DNA from: Zygnema cylindricum
Lineage: Eukaryota; Streptophyta; Zygnematophyceae; Zygnematales; Zygnemataceae
Length of the DNA stretch: 64,000 nucleotides
NCBI GenBank assembly: GCA_037447655.1
Contig: JBBHKE010003230.1
Coordinates: forward strand, 1 to 64,000
Reading direction: 5' to 3'
In this document: positions 46,416-57,866 of the stretch, in pieces
How the letters are laid out: each line of letters starts with the position of its first letter
How positions within the stretch are numbered: the first letter of the stretch is position 1
Notes under the pieces: generated by a model
Databases searched by the model: none
What the model was told of the DNA's origin: nothing
Seen by the model: the letters and a program-made list of their open reading frames with translations, nothing else
Program-made: the position numbers and the translations under genes

Positions 46416-49400
46416 CTTAGGTGGAAGCATTCTATCGTCCATTTGTCAATTGATCGATATCCAATGGCTGTAAGACACGTGGCACTATGGTTATGTTGTG
46501 CATCAGAAGTGTACTCTTAATTATTAATGTTTGTTAATTGTATATGTTTGTGGGGGACAGGGAAAAGGGGAAAGAGGGGATGTGGAAAAAAGTTTACTAG
46601 TTATAGTAGTGAACCACTCATTAAACTATGAGTTAAAATTTGTATTGAAATCTCAATAAATTATTGATCGTTAATGGGGAGAAAACCGTAGAATTCTTAT
46701 CATTTTATTTTTTTTCATCAATATTTGACATTTTTTTTTTCTTATGGAAGTTGCATTCTTCGTTTGTAAACTTAGACTCTTTTATTTGGTTTTATTTTCT
46801 ATCTAAAGAAAATTATTTAGGGTATATCAAGTGATTCGGAGAAAAGTGTTAGGATTGCAATGTGGGATTTTGTCAATATTGGTTTGTTTTTGTGTGCGTC
46901 AGTCGCGCGTCACGTCGCGCATTAAGTTTTCGGTTCATTAGTACTTTTGTACTTTTTAGTTTCGTTTGATTAGGTGTGAACGGTTTGGTTTATTTTTTTA
47001 TATACGGGACTTCTAGTACTTTCGGTTCGTGCGTACTTCTTGTAGTTTCGTTTCACGTAGGTTAAATTGTACCTTAAGTATTGTACTTCTAGATATTTCG
47101 TTTCGCGAATTTTCAGTTTGCGTCATACTCTATTTTGCGTCTAAGTACATGTGACGCTTCTAGAATTAGATTTCTAGATGTAATCTGCGACTAAGTTAAA
47201 ATGCCAGCCAGTGAGGGAATTTGTAAATACTAAGGAGAATACAACTAAGAAATTATTGTAATATTAATGTGTGAGAATTAATGTGAATTTCCTCTTCTGA
47301 ATGTCTCTATCTATGTTCATGAGGATTTAATGCATGTGAGCTGGTTGAAATTTGATGTGAGATAAACTCGCTTCCGCATTGTAATTTGTCAATTTCTGCG
47401 CATTCCGATTGTGTTTTCGATCCTTTCAAAAAGAAAAAACCATAGAAAGAGGGTCAAACTCATTAGTTAAAAAAAATACAAAACAATTATGTTTATCACT
47501 TTTTTTACTAAATTATCTTATTAGAAATCGTCACATCTATTTGTTAGACATTTTTACAATTTTCTTTATAAAATTTTATAACCTCGTAGTTCATACTAAC
47601 TGAAGGCATCTGGGGGTGGGGAGAGAGGGAGAGGAGAATGGCCCTTGTTCCAAATTTTTAGATGACAATCAATTGAGTGGAAGCCTTCCATCCTCCATCG
47701 ATCAACTGACAAACCTCGAAGAATTGTGAGACACATGACATTATAGTTTTGTTATGTTGCAAAAGTTTACTCTTAAACAAGAGAGTATATTTTTTCTCTT
47801 TATTTTTTTAATTTTTTCTTATTATTGGTTATGGTTTGTTGCCACATAAAATTTCACCAAATCAAAGATTTAGAAAAAATATATATATATAGTTAGCACT
47901 ATATGAAAACAAAGTGATTTCATTTTTTCTCCTTTTTTTATGTTATTTTCGCAATCCAAACGAAACATATTGAAAATTGCAATTTACATTTGTGTGTAAT
48001 AGTATATTTATATTATAAGAAAAATTAACATCAATAAATAGTTGTAAGGAAAATTTCAGTAATAATATTAACAAACACTAAAAAGCAACTACAATAACAA
48101 AAAAGATAGTAAAAATAATAATTAGGGATTTGAATTCCTCAAACTAATCGGTAACGAGGATAAATAAAAAGAGGAAACTTTATACAGATGTTTAATGATT
48201 CTAATAAAAATAAATTATAAAAACAGGCAAAAACTAATGCAGAAAATGTAAGAAAAGTTATCGATTTTGAGTTTTTTTTTGTATTATTATCTGTAATTTT
48301 TATATAGTAAGGACTCTTCTTTTATTTCTGTCTATTTTTAATAGTTTCTAATCGTAGAAAATTAGAGGGCGTGATAGAGGCAGAAGAGCGTGGGAAGTAT
48401 GATTGAAATTAGTGTGGTGTAAAAGCATCAAATTTAACAATTTTGTTTTTCCCTTTTTTTTAGCTGTTTATCTCTAAAAGAAGTGAGAGGGGATAGGGGG
48501 GATGGAGAAATTTTTGACAAAATCCATGTCGGAGTGAAAAGTTTATTTTGCAATTGTTTACTTTTCCTCGTTTTTTGGTGTGTGCGGTTTAAAGGTTTTC
48601 TATATATTTTTCTTTCATTGCATTGATTTCTACAACACTTATCCATCAAAAGTGTGAAAAAATATCTATTACTGGTTTGTTCCAAATTATATTACCCTAC
48701 ATTCTATATTATAACATGTACAATCATTCTCTAATAGTCGATTTTTTGGAGATAATAACTAAAAACATAATCTACATTGTTATTTTCTTCACTTTTCTTG
48801 TCATAACAGTTTCTTAAGGAGTTTTGAACTATAAACAAGGCAAATTAATAATTTTGATTTCTAGATAAACGACATATAGAAAACATCCACGAAAAAATAA
48901 AAATATCGATGACAAATAGATATTCTTAATATAATATTTCTTTACCACCTAAAATATCAAATGAACATTTCATGTGATTTTTTTTTTTTTACTTTTGAAG
49001 GGAAAATGTTAGTGGTTTTATGTGATATGAGAGTCCTTTTTTTATGTTTCTTTGTGCATGAATTGAGGTCCGTTCCTCCATTAACATATTTTTTCTTAGA
49101 AGTGTTGTAGCTTATTTTTTAGTTTACCAAATTTTTGTATTTTACAATGTTGGCGCATGTTCACAGTGGCATTACAAACAACTATTTCACCGGGCCATTT
49201 GTTAGAGGCAATACACACCCATCTTGTGGAGAGATGAAATTCAATTGCCTGTTCGGCTCAAGCCTCCCATCTTGGTATGCACCCAACAAACAACGAAGCA
49301 AAAGCGATTGTGCAGCATTTTGCAATGCGAACCAACCAGGAGGGCCTTGTGGGGGAGGCGGTATATGCTCCAAAAATACCACCGTGACGTCACCCACATG

Positions 49401-49450
49401 TGCATGCAATAAAGGATACAGCAACCAAGCCAACAAGTTCACTTGCAAAT
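46416..49450 (+). pseudogene. LRR-EGF gene remnant, plus copy
   Basis: Three exon-like pieces. 46420-46472 is a decayed LRR exon aligned with the second. 47661-47724 reads DNQLSGSLPSSIDQLTNLEEL before a GTGAGA donor; it is 64 bp, not the 72 bp usual for plant LRR exons. 49167-49450 is a 284-bp exon with TTCACAG acceptor and GTATGT donor, encoding GITNNYFTGPF, then CAAFCNANQPGGPCGGGGICSK and SPTCACNKGYSN. The DNA after the first two pieces (GTGAGACACATGACATTATAG and its counterpart) is also similar, so they are duplicated exon-intron units. A solo LTR sits between them. The last exon is open; the gene as a whole is not. Confidence 0.65.
46847..47428 (+). repeat. Solo LTR of the TGTTAGGAT...GATCCT.TCA group
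   Basis: 582 bp, begins TGTTAGGATTG and ends CGATCCTTTCA, matching in reverse the TGATAGGATCG ends of E5 and E7. The 5-bp target duplication AAAAG lies at 46842-46846 and 47429-47433. Internal CGTTTCGTGCG-type motifs as in E5/E6 LTRs. Confidence 0.88.
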
Positions 49451-51194
49451 GTATGTTTTTCTTTCACAAGACGCACACTATAGTATCCTCTTAGAGGAGA
49501 TAATAGTGACTTATCAAGTTATTACTCTCCTATTCTCATGTTTTCTTTACCAATAAGAAGATTATAGTGGCATTTACATAAATGACAAAAAAAAATCAAT
49601 CAATTAAGATTTTGATGATGTGGAATACAAAAAAAAATCCATGTTACTAGATGTGTTCAGTTTGCGAATCGGTTTGCCTATTCGCAGTTGGCAAGATGGA
49701 AATATGATGTCTTGAATTTTTTATCTGTAGAAATGGTATTTTACGTTGTCTTCATTTAAGTCTAGATCCTTTGCGCGCAATATTTGCAGATGTCGATTTT
49801 CTCTTTCACAATTTAGTTGGACATTAAAACATTCGCTTGCGGATTCTATCAACGTCAAATTTACTATCTTTAAATTCATAAAAAAAAACAATTATTTCTC
49901 CATGAATTTTGCGAGTGGTAAATTTTTGTCACAAACATTTCTTTTATCAAACTCAAATATTCTTCATTTACGAGATTTGTGGAAAAAAAATTGAACTTCC
50001 AAAAAATTATTCCCCTAAAAGTGGCAAAAATCTGATTTTTGATTGGAATATAAAAAAATCGTTTAATTATTCCAAATATTCGTAACATTTATGGTGAAAA
50101 TATAACCTACGATACCTTCAAACTGTTGAGGTAGATAGTTTAAAGCAATATTTATAGTCAATAGTCTATTGTTCTCTATAGAAAGATGAGAGATCATTTT
50201 TTTACCAATCAAGGAATTATTCCTGCATTTAAGAGTGTCATTCAAGGGTTCCAAACATTTATAAAAATATCCGGTGAATATGGGAAGTATGATCCCTTAA
50301 AAATGTGGACAAAGAGAATTTAAAGGGTTTTCGAAATCATTGTCTAAAATCTTCTAATGCAGGGTAAAAGAACGACCTTGGGCCAGTCCAAGATTATAAT
50401 TTAAATGACAAAAATTATTCTCAACTAACGTATTTTATTCTCTTCTTGCTTACTTTTGAAGTGGTGCAACAACCACCACCTCCTCGTTCCTCCCCTCCTC
50501 TGGCTCGACTCTCCCCACCTCGTCCTCGTATCCCTCCTCCCTCTCCTCGCCCATGACACCACTCCCTTTCTGCCTCTCTACAACCGCCATGTGTTACGAG
50601 CTTCAGGCGGAAGTTTCAGACTTAGAATGTGGGACATCATTTGAAAAAAATCAAAAAAATCTTCATGACTATTGAAAATCCAATATGAAATTTAGTAGTC
50701 GTAGAGAAATATATACGAAGGTTAATCAATGGATACTCAGATCTTATTAAATTGTATGGTGGGTGATGGTTGACTGTTTTCGGTTGCTTGGTTTTGGGTT
50801 ACTTTTTTTATTTCTATTTCCTGTACGTCTTTTATTTGAATTGCTCTCCTCTTACACGAGCTATTTGAACTAGACTTGAACTTGTAGTACTTGTGTAAGT
50901 GCGTTTGATTTTGTCTTATTGATGTTGAGATCAGTATGGTAATTTTTTTTTATGATGGTCAAAGAAGTATTATCGCAATATAATTTTCTAGCTCATTAAG
51001 AAGTTTGAATAGGTATGAACTAGTGAACGCCAAAAAGTGTGAAGAGGGTGAGACTGAGAGGGACACCCGCCAAGATCATATAGGACATTAAATTTGTAAG
51101 AGACAATATTAGTTGTTGGAAAAATCACGTAATTGATTGCTCCTTTTCTTCAATGGTTGTTGCTGGCTTCCTATGTCCGCAATTTTATATCACA
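49451..51194. other. No supportable gene
   Basis: AT-rich, with a CT-rich pocket at 50470-50570. No LRR, transmembrane or kinase exon was recognised downstream of the LRR-EGF exon. Confidence 0.5.
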
Positions 51195-52024
51195 CTGCTA
51201 TATTCTCAACTCTTCCTCTCCCTCTCCTCTCATTCTCCCTCCCTCACCCTCCTTCTCTCTCCCCCTCTCCCTCACCCTATCAGCCTCCGTCTGCCCTCTC
51301 CCTCCATCTCCTACCCTCACCATCTCACACTCCCTTTCCTTATCCTTCTCCTTCTCTCTCTCTCTCCCTCTCTCTCTCCCTCTCCCAATACCTCTCCCTC
51401 TCCCCCTCCCTCTCCCTCTCCCTCTCCCCCTCCCCCTTCCTCGTCCTCTTCCATTTCCTGTCTCTATCCTTCCCGCTCGGTCTTCCTCTCCCTGTTTCTC
51501 TTCCTCTCCCTCTCCCTCTTTTTTATTCTCCCTCCATCACCTTTTTTCTCTCCCTCTCCGTCTCCCTTCCCTCTCCCACTCCGTCTCCCTCCCTGTCCCT
51601 CTCCTCTTCTTTCCCTTCCTCTCCATCTCCCATCCTTTCCCACTTCCTCTTTCTCTTCCTATCCCTCCAACTCACTTTTCCTTTTCCTCTCCCTCTCCCT
51701 CTCTCGCTCCCATCCGTCTCCCTCTCCCCCTCCCTCCCTCTTTTTTTGCCTATCCCTCGCTCTCTTTCCCTTTCCTTCCCTCTCCTTCTCCCTAGCTCTC
51801 CCTCTTCTTATCCCTCTCCCTCTTCCCCTATCTCTCCCTGCCCCTCTCCATCCTCCTCTCTCTCTCCTGTCCCTTTCCCTCTTCCTCGTCCTTTTCAACT
51901 TCCTCTCCCTCTTCCTCCCTCTCCATCTCCCTCTTTCTCTCCCTCTCCCTCTCCCTCCCTCTTGTTCTTCCTCTTCCTCTCCCTTTAATCTCCCTCTCCT
52001 CTCCTTCCCTCTCGCTCTCCCACT
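51195..52024. repeat. 830-bp pyrimidine tract (CTCTCCCT)n
   Basis: Nearly pure C/T on the plus strand, many exact CTCTCCCTCTCC runs. Ser/Pro/Leu-rich frames of 150-300 codons in several frames, and an Arg/Glu-rich one on the other strand, reflect composition only. It ends a few bases before the E5 3' LTR. Confidence 0.93.
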
Positions 52025-52028
52025 CACT

Positions 52029-52481
52029 TGTAAGGATCGAATAAGAAAATTATAGAAGAAAGACTGAATATGGTGCGGAAACAAAGGACAGCAAGAAGAG
52101 ATCACTCCAGTGAAAGACAAATATATTTCACCGGAAGTGTTTTCCTTCTTACAAAATATCAGATTTTCTCCAAACGACTATGTCCTAAATACTCTCACAC
52201 ACAGCAAGCAAGTACACAACGAACAACTAAATCGCACGACTTATAGAGGTACGCGTGCGAACCGAACAAAGTGAAGCACTGCGGAACCAATATAAAGTAC
52301 GTGGTATTGTACGAAGCAAAATACTGCCGTACACGACAAGAGTCTATCGTACACACAAAACAAAACAAACCAAACTATAACTAACTAATCACACCACTTC
52401 ACGCAAATCACACGCAACTAACTAACTTATATATGACGACGCTCAACATAACTGAAACGCCGTTGCACAAAGAACCTAACA
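52029..52481 (-). repeat. E5 3' LTR
   Basis: 453 bp, TGTAAGGATCG...CCTAACA; a purine-rich AAAGAGAGAGGGAT (minus strand, 52482-52495) precedes it in the element. Confidence 0.75.
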
Positions 52482-52495
52482 ATCCCTCTCTCTTT

Positions 52496-53025
52496 GTGAA
52501 AACCCCCTTTTTAATTGAAAATAATCCTAGTTTGGGTCTACCTCGTAAAAGTACATCGTAGACCGCCGTCTTATTTAACATATCTGCGGCCTCCTCCAAA
52601 GTCGACACGTATAAGAATTTGATTTCCTTCGTAACGACCAAATCTCGTACGAAGTGCCATTGGATGCGTATGTGTTTTGTCTGCTTGTGAGAGACCAGAT
52701 TTTTCACGAGCGCCATCGAACTCATTCTGTCCATAAAAATCTGCAAACAGCCAATCAAAACGCCCAACTCACCGAGCATCTCTTTGATCCACATAGTCGC
52801 CTTCGCCGTATGACACGGTGACATGTATTCGGACTCCGTGGAACTTAGAGCAACCGTAGGTTGGAGCCGCAAACTCCAAGAAATTGCAGCGCCGCCCAAA
52901 AATAAAAGTGTATCCTCACATGGATTTTCCACTGTCAAAATCTCCACCCCAATCTGCGTCCCATTTTCCACTGTTAAAATCTCCTCCCCATCTCCTCCCC
53001 AATCTTTGCGCAGTATCTGATACAC
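52496..53025 (-). pseudogene. E5 RNase H
   Basis: ISWSLRLQPTVALSSTESEYMS, ATMWIKEMLGELG, SMALVKNLVSHKQTKHIRIQWHFVRD, KFLYVSTLEEAADMLNK: complete Copia RNase H. Near its start an expansion of ATTTTCCACTGT..AAATCTCC units inserts repeated EILTVEN residues. The normal DW.GD segment is still visible. Confidence 0.87.
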
Positions 53026-53708
53026 TACAAAGAGTCCTTTTTTGTCGTATAGACCAAAACAAAATCAATCGTACCAACCAAGTAGCAAAATATCCGTTTC
53101 ACTGCCTCCCAATGATTATTTTTTGGAGCGTTACAATAACGACTAACACTTGACACTGCCGCCGCAATATCCAAACGCATGCCTACACTCAAATACATTA
53201 AACTTCCAACTGCCTCACGGTATGGTATGGACACATTTTTTTCCTCTTCGTACTTTCTGAACTGTACTTTTCGATCTAATGGCATCGAAACAGATTTTGC
53301 ACCAATCATACCAAATTTTGTCAAGACCTCTCTACAGTACTGAGCTTGACTTAACTTAACTACATTCTCACTGGACCTTATGACTTCTATACCCAAAATG
53401 TAACGTACTTCTCCAAGATTTGTTACTTTAAAATGTACTCCAAGGTACTCTTTTAACTCATTAATGACAAACAAAGTATCACTAATCATTAAAAAGTCAT
53501 CGACATACACTGAAAAAATAATTTGGTCCTTTCCCTCCCCTTTCACATAAACTCCGGAATCCAGAATTGTACGAACAAAACCAAATTTAGTAAGTACCTT
53601 ATGAAGATTTAGGTAACATGTCCTCGACGTGTGTTTTAATCCGTTCAAGGATTTTCTCAAACGCCATATTTTTTCTCCCTTTGAACGCACTCCCTCAGGC
53701 ACCTTCAT
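53025..53708 (-). pseudogene. E5 reverse transcriptase, C-terminal half
   Basis: 227 codons open: WRLRKSLNGLKHTSR, FGFVRTILDSGVYV, the intact catalytic YVDDFLMISD, TNLGEVRYILGIEVIRS, LDIAAAVSSVSRYCNAPKNNHWEAVKRI. Separated from the N-terminal half by a stop and frameshift at 53709-53745, and from RNase H by a frame change near 53025. Confidence 0.89.
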
Positions 53709-53739
53709 ATAAACCTCTTCTTTTTAACTCTCCATTTAA

Positions 53740-54207
53740 TTAGACCGTTTCTACATCCATTTGATGTATATGCTTATTACCAGCGGCCGCAATAGCAATC
53801 AACATTCTCAAAGAATCAAACTTAACAACCGGTGCATAAGTTTCCGAATAATCAACCCCCTCTACTTGTTGATAACCTTTGCAAACCAATCCTGCCTTAT
53901 ATTTAATTATCTCCCCCGTAGCACCAGATTTTGTTTTAAATATCCATTTAGCATCAATCGCCTTCTTTCCTTCCGGAAGACTCACCTCCTCATAAGTTTT
54001 ATTATCGAAGATTGATTTCAATTCTCCCCCCCATGCCAGTTTCAACTTATCCTCCCAATCCATAGAACTTCGTGCCTCAGCGTAAGATTGCGGATCGCTG
54101 GGCGTATTCTCGGTCAATGATTGCAACAAGATAAATGCCTGCTCCAAGGCGGCCGAAATAAAATAATTGGAATTTTTGACATTTCCCCCTTTGCGATCAA
54201 ATGACAA
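53740..54207 (-). pseudogene. E5 reverse transcriptase, N-terminal half
   Basis: SYAEARSSMDWEDKLKLAW, LPEGKKAIDAKWIFKTKSG, IKYKAGLVCKGYQQVEG, ETYAPVVKFDSLR, HIHQMDVETV and then TAA where relatives continue with a TAFLNGEL-type segment, including the first catalytic Asp region. Confidence 0.87.
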
Positions 54208-54363
54208 CTAGTCCGGTTTCTTCCCCCTTGTCTCATGTTGGCTCCTTCTCAATGGAATTTCATTTTCTTCTTCATTTGCAGATTTTTCAATTTCAGGTTC
54301 TTCCTCGTGGAACGAAACACTCAATGATTTAGAGCTCTTAGATCGACGAATGTCCGAGAACAT

Positions 54364-55229
54364 TCAAGATTTGTCACTTCGGATCCCGTCAAAATAAATC
54401 AATTCCGGATGAATTTTGGGATTAGCTTTCCTACTCTTAATATTGACGATCAGATCCGCCTCATTTTCGGAATCTGAATCATCGAGGTGAGGAAAAGATA
54501 GAGATTCAAATACTTCAAGAAAATCGTGATTAGTAGAGGATTTTTCGGAACAAGAAATAGCAACTATGTGATCTTCATGAAATTTGACATTATGACTCTC
54601 TTCAATTACATGACGGATCAGATCATAAACTCGGTATAAACGCCCCTTTGAGCTATACCCAACAAATATTCCCGACCAACTACGAGAAGAAAATTTACCT
54701 CGTGGTTTTAACGATTCGATGTACACCGTCGCACGGCATCCCCAAATGCATAAATGATGTAATGCCGGCTTTCGACCATACCAAAGCTCGTGAGGAGTCT
54801 TATCACACGAAATAGAGGTAAGTGGCCGATTACAAATTTAATTGGTCGTTAAGATCGCGTCTTCCTACAAATACTCCTTCCTGATCCGTGAATCATTGAA
54901 CGCACCATTTCTTGAAGAGTTATATTTTTGCACTCAGCGATGTCGTTTGATTCCGGTGAGTAGGACGCCGTGAACTCTTGTTTAATCCCCCATTTCTTAC
55001 AATAAGTATCAAATGCCTTAAATTGCCCGTCGTTATCGGATCGAACTGCCTTTAACATTTGTTCACATTGTCGCTTAGCCATTACATGCCACTCCTCGTA
55101 TATAGCGGATGCGTCAAATTTATGTTTAAGTACGTATACCCAAGTTAATATTGAGTATTCGTCGATAATAACCATTATAAATTTATTCCCCCCCAAACTT
55201 TCAGGCTTGACGTCACCACAAAGATCCAC
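54364..55229 (-). pseudogene. E5 integrase core and C-terminal part
   Basis: MDLCGDVKPES with the first Asp, AVRSDNDGQFKAFDTYCKK with the second, SPESNDIAECKNITLQEM with the Glu in an altered context (usual GVAERKN). After a frame change SLKPRGKFSSRSWSGIFVGYSSKGRLYRVYD, the conserved Copia segment after the core, and an acidic linker. Confidence 0.84.
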
Positions 55230-55253
55230 GTGTACTTTTTCAAGTGGATGATT

Positions 55254-55760
55254 TCAATGAAAATTCGTTTCTTTAGTGGGATGGGGTTTGCGGATCTGAC
55301 ACCTTTGACTACAACCGTCACAACCGTTGACTTTTTCTCTTGACGACAGATCTAAGCCGCTCGTGCAACTGGCTTTAATCATACTTTTCAAATTTTGTTC
55401 TGACGTATGGCACATTTGATGATGCCAAAGCGTTAGATCTCCCTTGATTTTGGCGATTTGTTCAATGATGCCGTCATCATGACGTTTTGACTTTGGATGC
55501 TTCCATAAAAGAAGACTATTGAATGCGTCGGACACTTCTCCCTCATCGATCGTAACGCCAGCAGATCGTACGATTTTGATTGTAGACTCTCCCGTAATTA
55601 CGATCGTAATAAAAATAATTGCGACCATAATAACTTTTGGTACGGTAAGTGAACGCATGTCATCAAACAACATCGCATCCGTATAAACGTGGTGAGACTC
55701 CCCCGTGTCAATTATCCGTTCCTTTTGGTATGTGTCATCGCGTGCGTCACTTAGTGAATC
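55254..55760 (-). pseudogene. E5 protease and integrase zinc finger
   Basis: The protease motif RIIDTGESHHVY (about 55715) is followed by the pre-integrase domain and the HHCC finger: LWHHQMCHTSEQNLK with two His, VNGCDGCSQRCQIRK with two Cys. Confidence 0.8.
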
Positions 55761-55816
55761 AATAGTGAGGTGAAGACAAATGAATGTTTGTCCTCCTTCG
55801 CCTCCTTTGAAATTTC

Positions 55817-56488
55817 CTAAGTCAACAAAATTTCCATGGTTTCCACCGTGGCGCCATAACGTCCATGACCACGACCACTATCTCGTCTGCAACCGCGCCC
55901 ACCAAAACTGCGACCACCTCTTACTCCTCCGCTACTAAGTTTAGAGTAGCATTGTTGGCTCGTATGGCCTAGTTTCCCACAATTAAAGCATTCTCTAATC
56001 TTTTCCGGAAAAAAGGTCAAAATTTGGCCGAGACGATTGCAACGAAAACACAAGACGTTGCTACCATCATTTTGGGTAGACATAAATCTTAAATTTCCTC
56101 CCCTATCAAGCCATTTTCCACGACCTCTCGTACCTCCTCCTTTTCCACCCCCTTCTCCACGGAAATATTGTAAGTCTGCAAATTCGGGAGCGGTCACATT
56201 CAAGTATCCCATGCCCAAGGAACCCTTTGAAGAGCTAACATGATTACTCTCCGCCATCTTTAAATTATTCACAATAAACTCGTAGGTGTTATTTTCCCTC
56301 GCGAGTAAAATCTCTTTGAGGTGGATCCACTTATCCGGTAATGCATTCAAAAATCCGATTACTTTATCCTCCTCCGTGATCACTCTCGCATTGTTAAAAA
56401 GTTGTTCCACAATAATATTGAATCTCTTCACGGCATTGTCAAAAGATTCGTTGGATTTCATCTTGAATTGCATGAAATCAGAAAACAT
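55817..56488 (-). pseudogene. E5 gag C-terminal half and nucleocapsid
   Basis: MQFKMKSNESFDNAVKRFN, EEDKVIGFLNALPDKWIHLKE, then two knuckles: a damaged CFRCNRLGQ and an intact CFNCGKLGHTSQQC, followed by Gly/Arg-rich GGRSFGGRGCRRDSGRGHGRYG. Related to the E4 Gly-rich remnant. Confidence 0.88.
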
Positions 56489-56521
56489 ATATTGCCCATT
56501 GTCTTGGAATCCCCTCTCGAA

Positions 56522-57229
56522 TTAGGATTCCAACGCCTTCCAACATCCATGTGCGGTGCTTTGCGTGATGAAATGATCATGCACGGACACTGAACAAGTT
56601 TGCATCAATCTGGTGATGGCCGCAAGATTTTTTCGCTTCCACAACCGTCGAGCCTTCGCATCTTTGACCGGAATTTTCTCTTCTCCATTTACGACTTTCC
56701 AAAGACCTCTCAAAACCAATTGAGCTCGAATATTTTTCTTCCACGAAGGGTAATTCGATCCATTGAATAGGGCGGTCTTTCCGGACATGTGAAACATTTC
56801 CACTCCTCCTTGACTATCCTCCTCTAAATCAGAATCATCATATAGCTTTTGATTCCCTTTCTTATATTTCTCTTTCTTTGCCCCTTCATAATCATCATCG
56901 GAAGCTACTCCATCCGGATCGGGATCCGGCTCACCGTGAGCTAATTCATCAAATCTCTTATCCACGGCCGAGAACTTCTCATCAATCCGACGCAAGAAGT
57001 TCTCCAAATACTCTCGCATTTAACTGTCGGATATCAAGCCACCGATACCTCCATTTCGATCAAATGAATCCCTGGGGAATGATGACTCAAATGCTGCTCC
57101 GGTAAAACTGAACTCTCTTTCTTCTTTGGGAGGATCCTCGGGAGTTGGCAAATTTTCCCAAAAGTTTGAGGGAGGGGCAGTTGAAGAGGAAAGAGTGAAA
57201 GGGGACTTCTTTTTATTCCTTCCCCCCAT
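56522..57229 (-). pseudogene. E5 gag N-terminal half
   Basis: Start MGGRNKKKSPF at 57229, 58 bp from the LTR; a stop at 57020-57022 is followed in frame by MREYLENFLRRIDEKFSAVDKRFDEL (coiled coil), an acidic stretch, then ALFNGSNYPSWKKNIRAQLVLRGLWKVV and FITQSTAHGCWKALES, the UBN2-type gag core. A further stop separates it from the C-terminal half. Confidence 0.87.
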
Positions 57230-57271
57230 GCGCGAACACTAGACAAGGAGATAACACGATGGAGCTCTACC

Positions 57272-57286
57272 CGCTCCGATACCAAA
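57272..57286 (-). other. E5 primer-binding site, tRNA 3'-end type
   Basis: Minus-strand TTTGGTATCGGAGCGG next to the LTR; one base from the canonical TGGTATCAGAGC core. E7 has the same TGGTATCGGAGC (62641-62655). Confidence 0.75.
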
Positions 57287-57866
57287 TGATAGGATCGATA
57301 AGAAAATCTGAACTCACTAACAAACAATAATAGCAGCACAAGCATTCAGATTATAGAACATTAAATCAACATTGAAGAGACATTTCGGAAAATTCTCACA
57401 TTAATATTAAACCGAAATTACAAATTTTGCTTCTCTATCTCCTTGTCTATATTCCTTCTTGTGTTCCTTACTTGATTGATTGATTACACCATTCCATGGT
57501 GTCCCTTAAATAACACACTAGCCATGGTGCAGCAAGTGTAAGCGTGCGCCGCCAAGAAGCCTCCAGAAATATGCCACCTGTCTGCTCATTAGACTAGAAC
57601 ACTCTAAATTTCACTAAGGACTCAAACATTGCAAAACGACAAACCAAAACGAAAGCACTACACAAATCTAAACGTAATATCGAACTATATTAGATGTAAC
57701 ACAATTCTGGACGCGAAACGAAACGACAAATGATTCATGAAACAAACATAGTAGTACTTTATGGAAAATATACGTGATTGTACTTTTGATGCATTATAGA
57801 AAGTATGGTACTTCGCGAAATCGAACCGATTCCACGCGCGTACGATTCTTTCGATGAAACGTTACA
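57287..57866 (-). repeat. E5 5' LTR
   Basis: 580 bp, TGATAGGATCGAT...GTTACA. Clearly homologous to 34544-34938 (E8) but not to its own partner at 52029-52481 beyond the terminal 25 bp. Confidence 0.82.

Larger units (their letters stand above)
52029..57866 (-). mobile_element. Copia retrotransposon E5 with unlike LTRs
   Basis: Minus strand, complete domain order: 5' LTR 57287-57866, primer site, gag, protease, integrase, RT, RNase H, 3' LTR 52029-52481. The two LTRs share only the U5 end (TG..AGGATCGA.TAAGAAAAT) and differ elsewhere. No matching target duplication was found. Many stops. Same clade as E4 and E6. Confidence 0.85.

Noticed and set aside
51133-52055. Several overlapping Ser/Pro/Leu-rich frames of 150-300 codons, and an Arg/Glu-rich frame on the other strand
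   Set aside because: They follow from an 830-bp pyrimidine microsatellite in which stop codons are rare in every frame.
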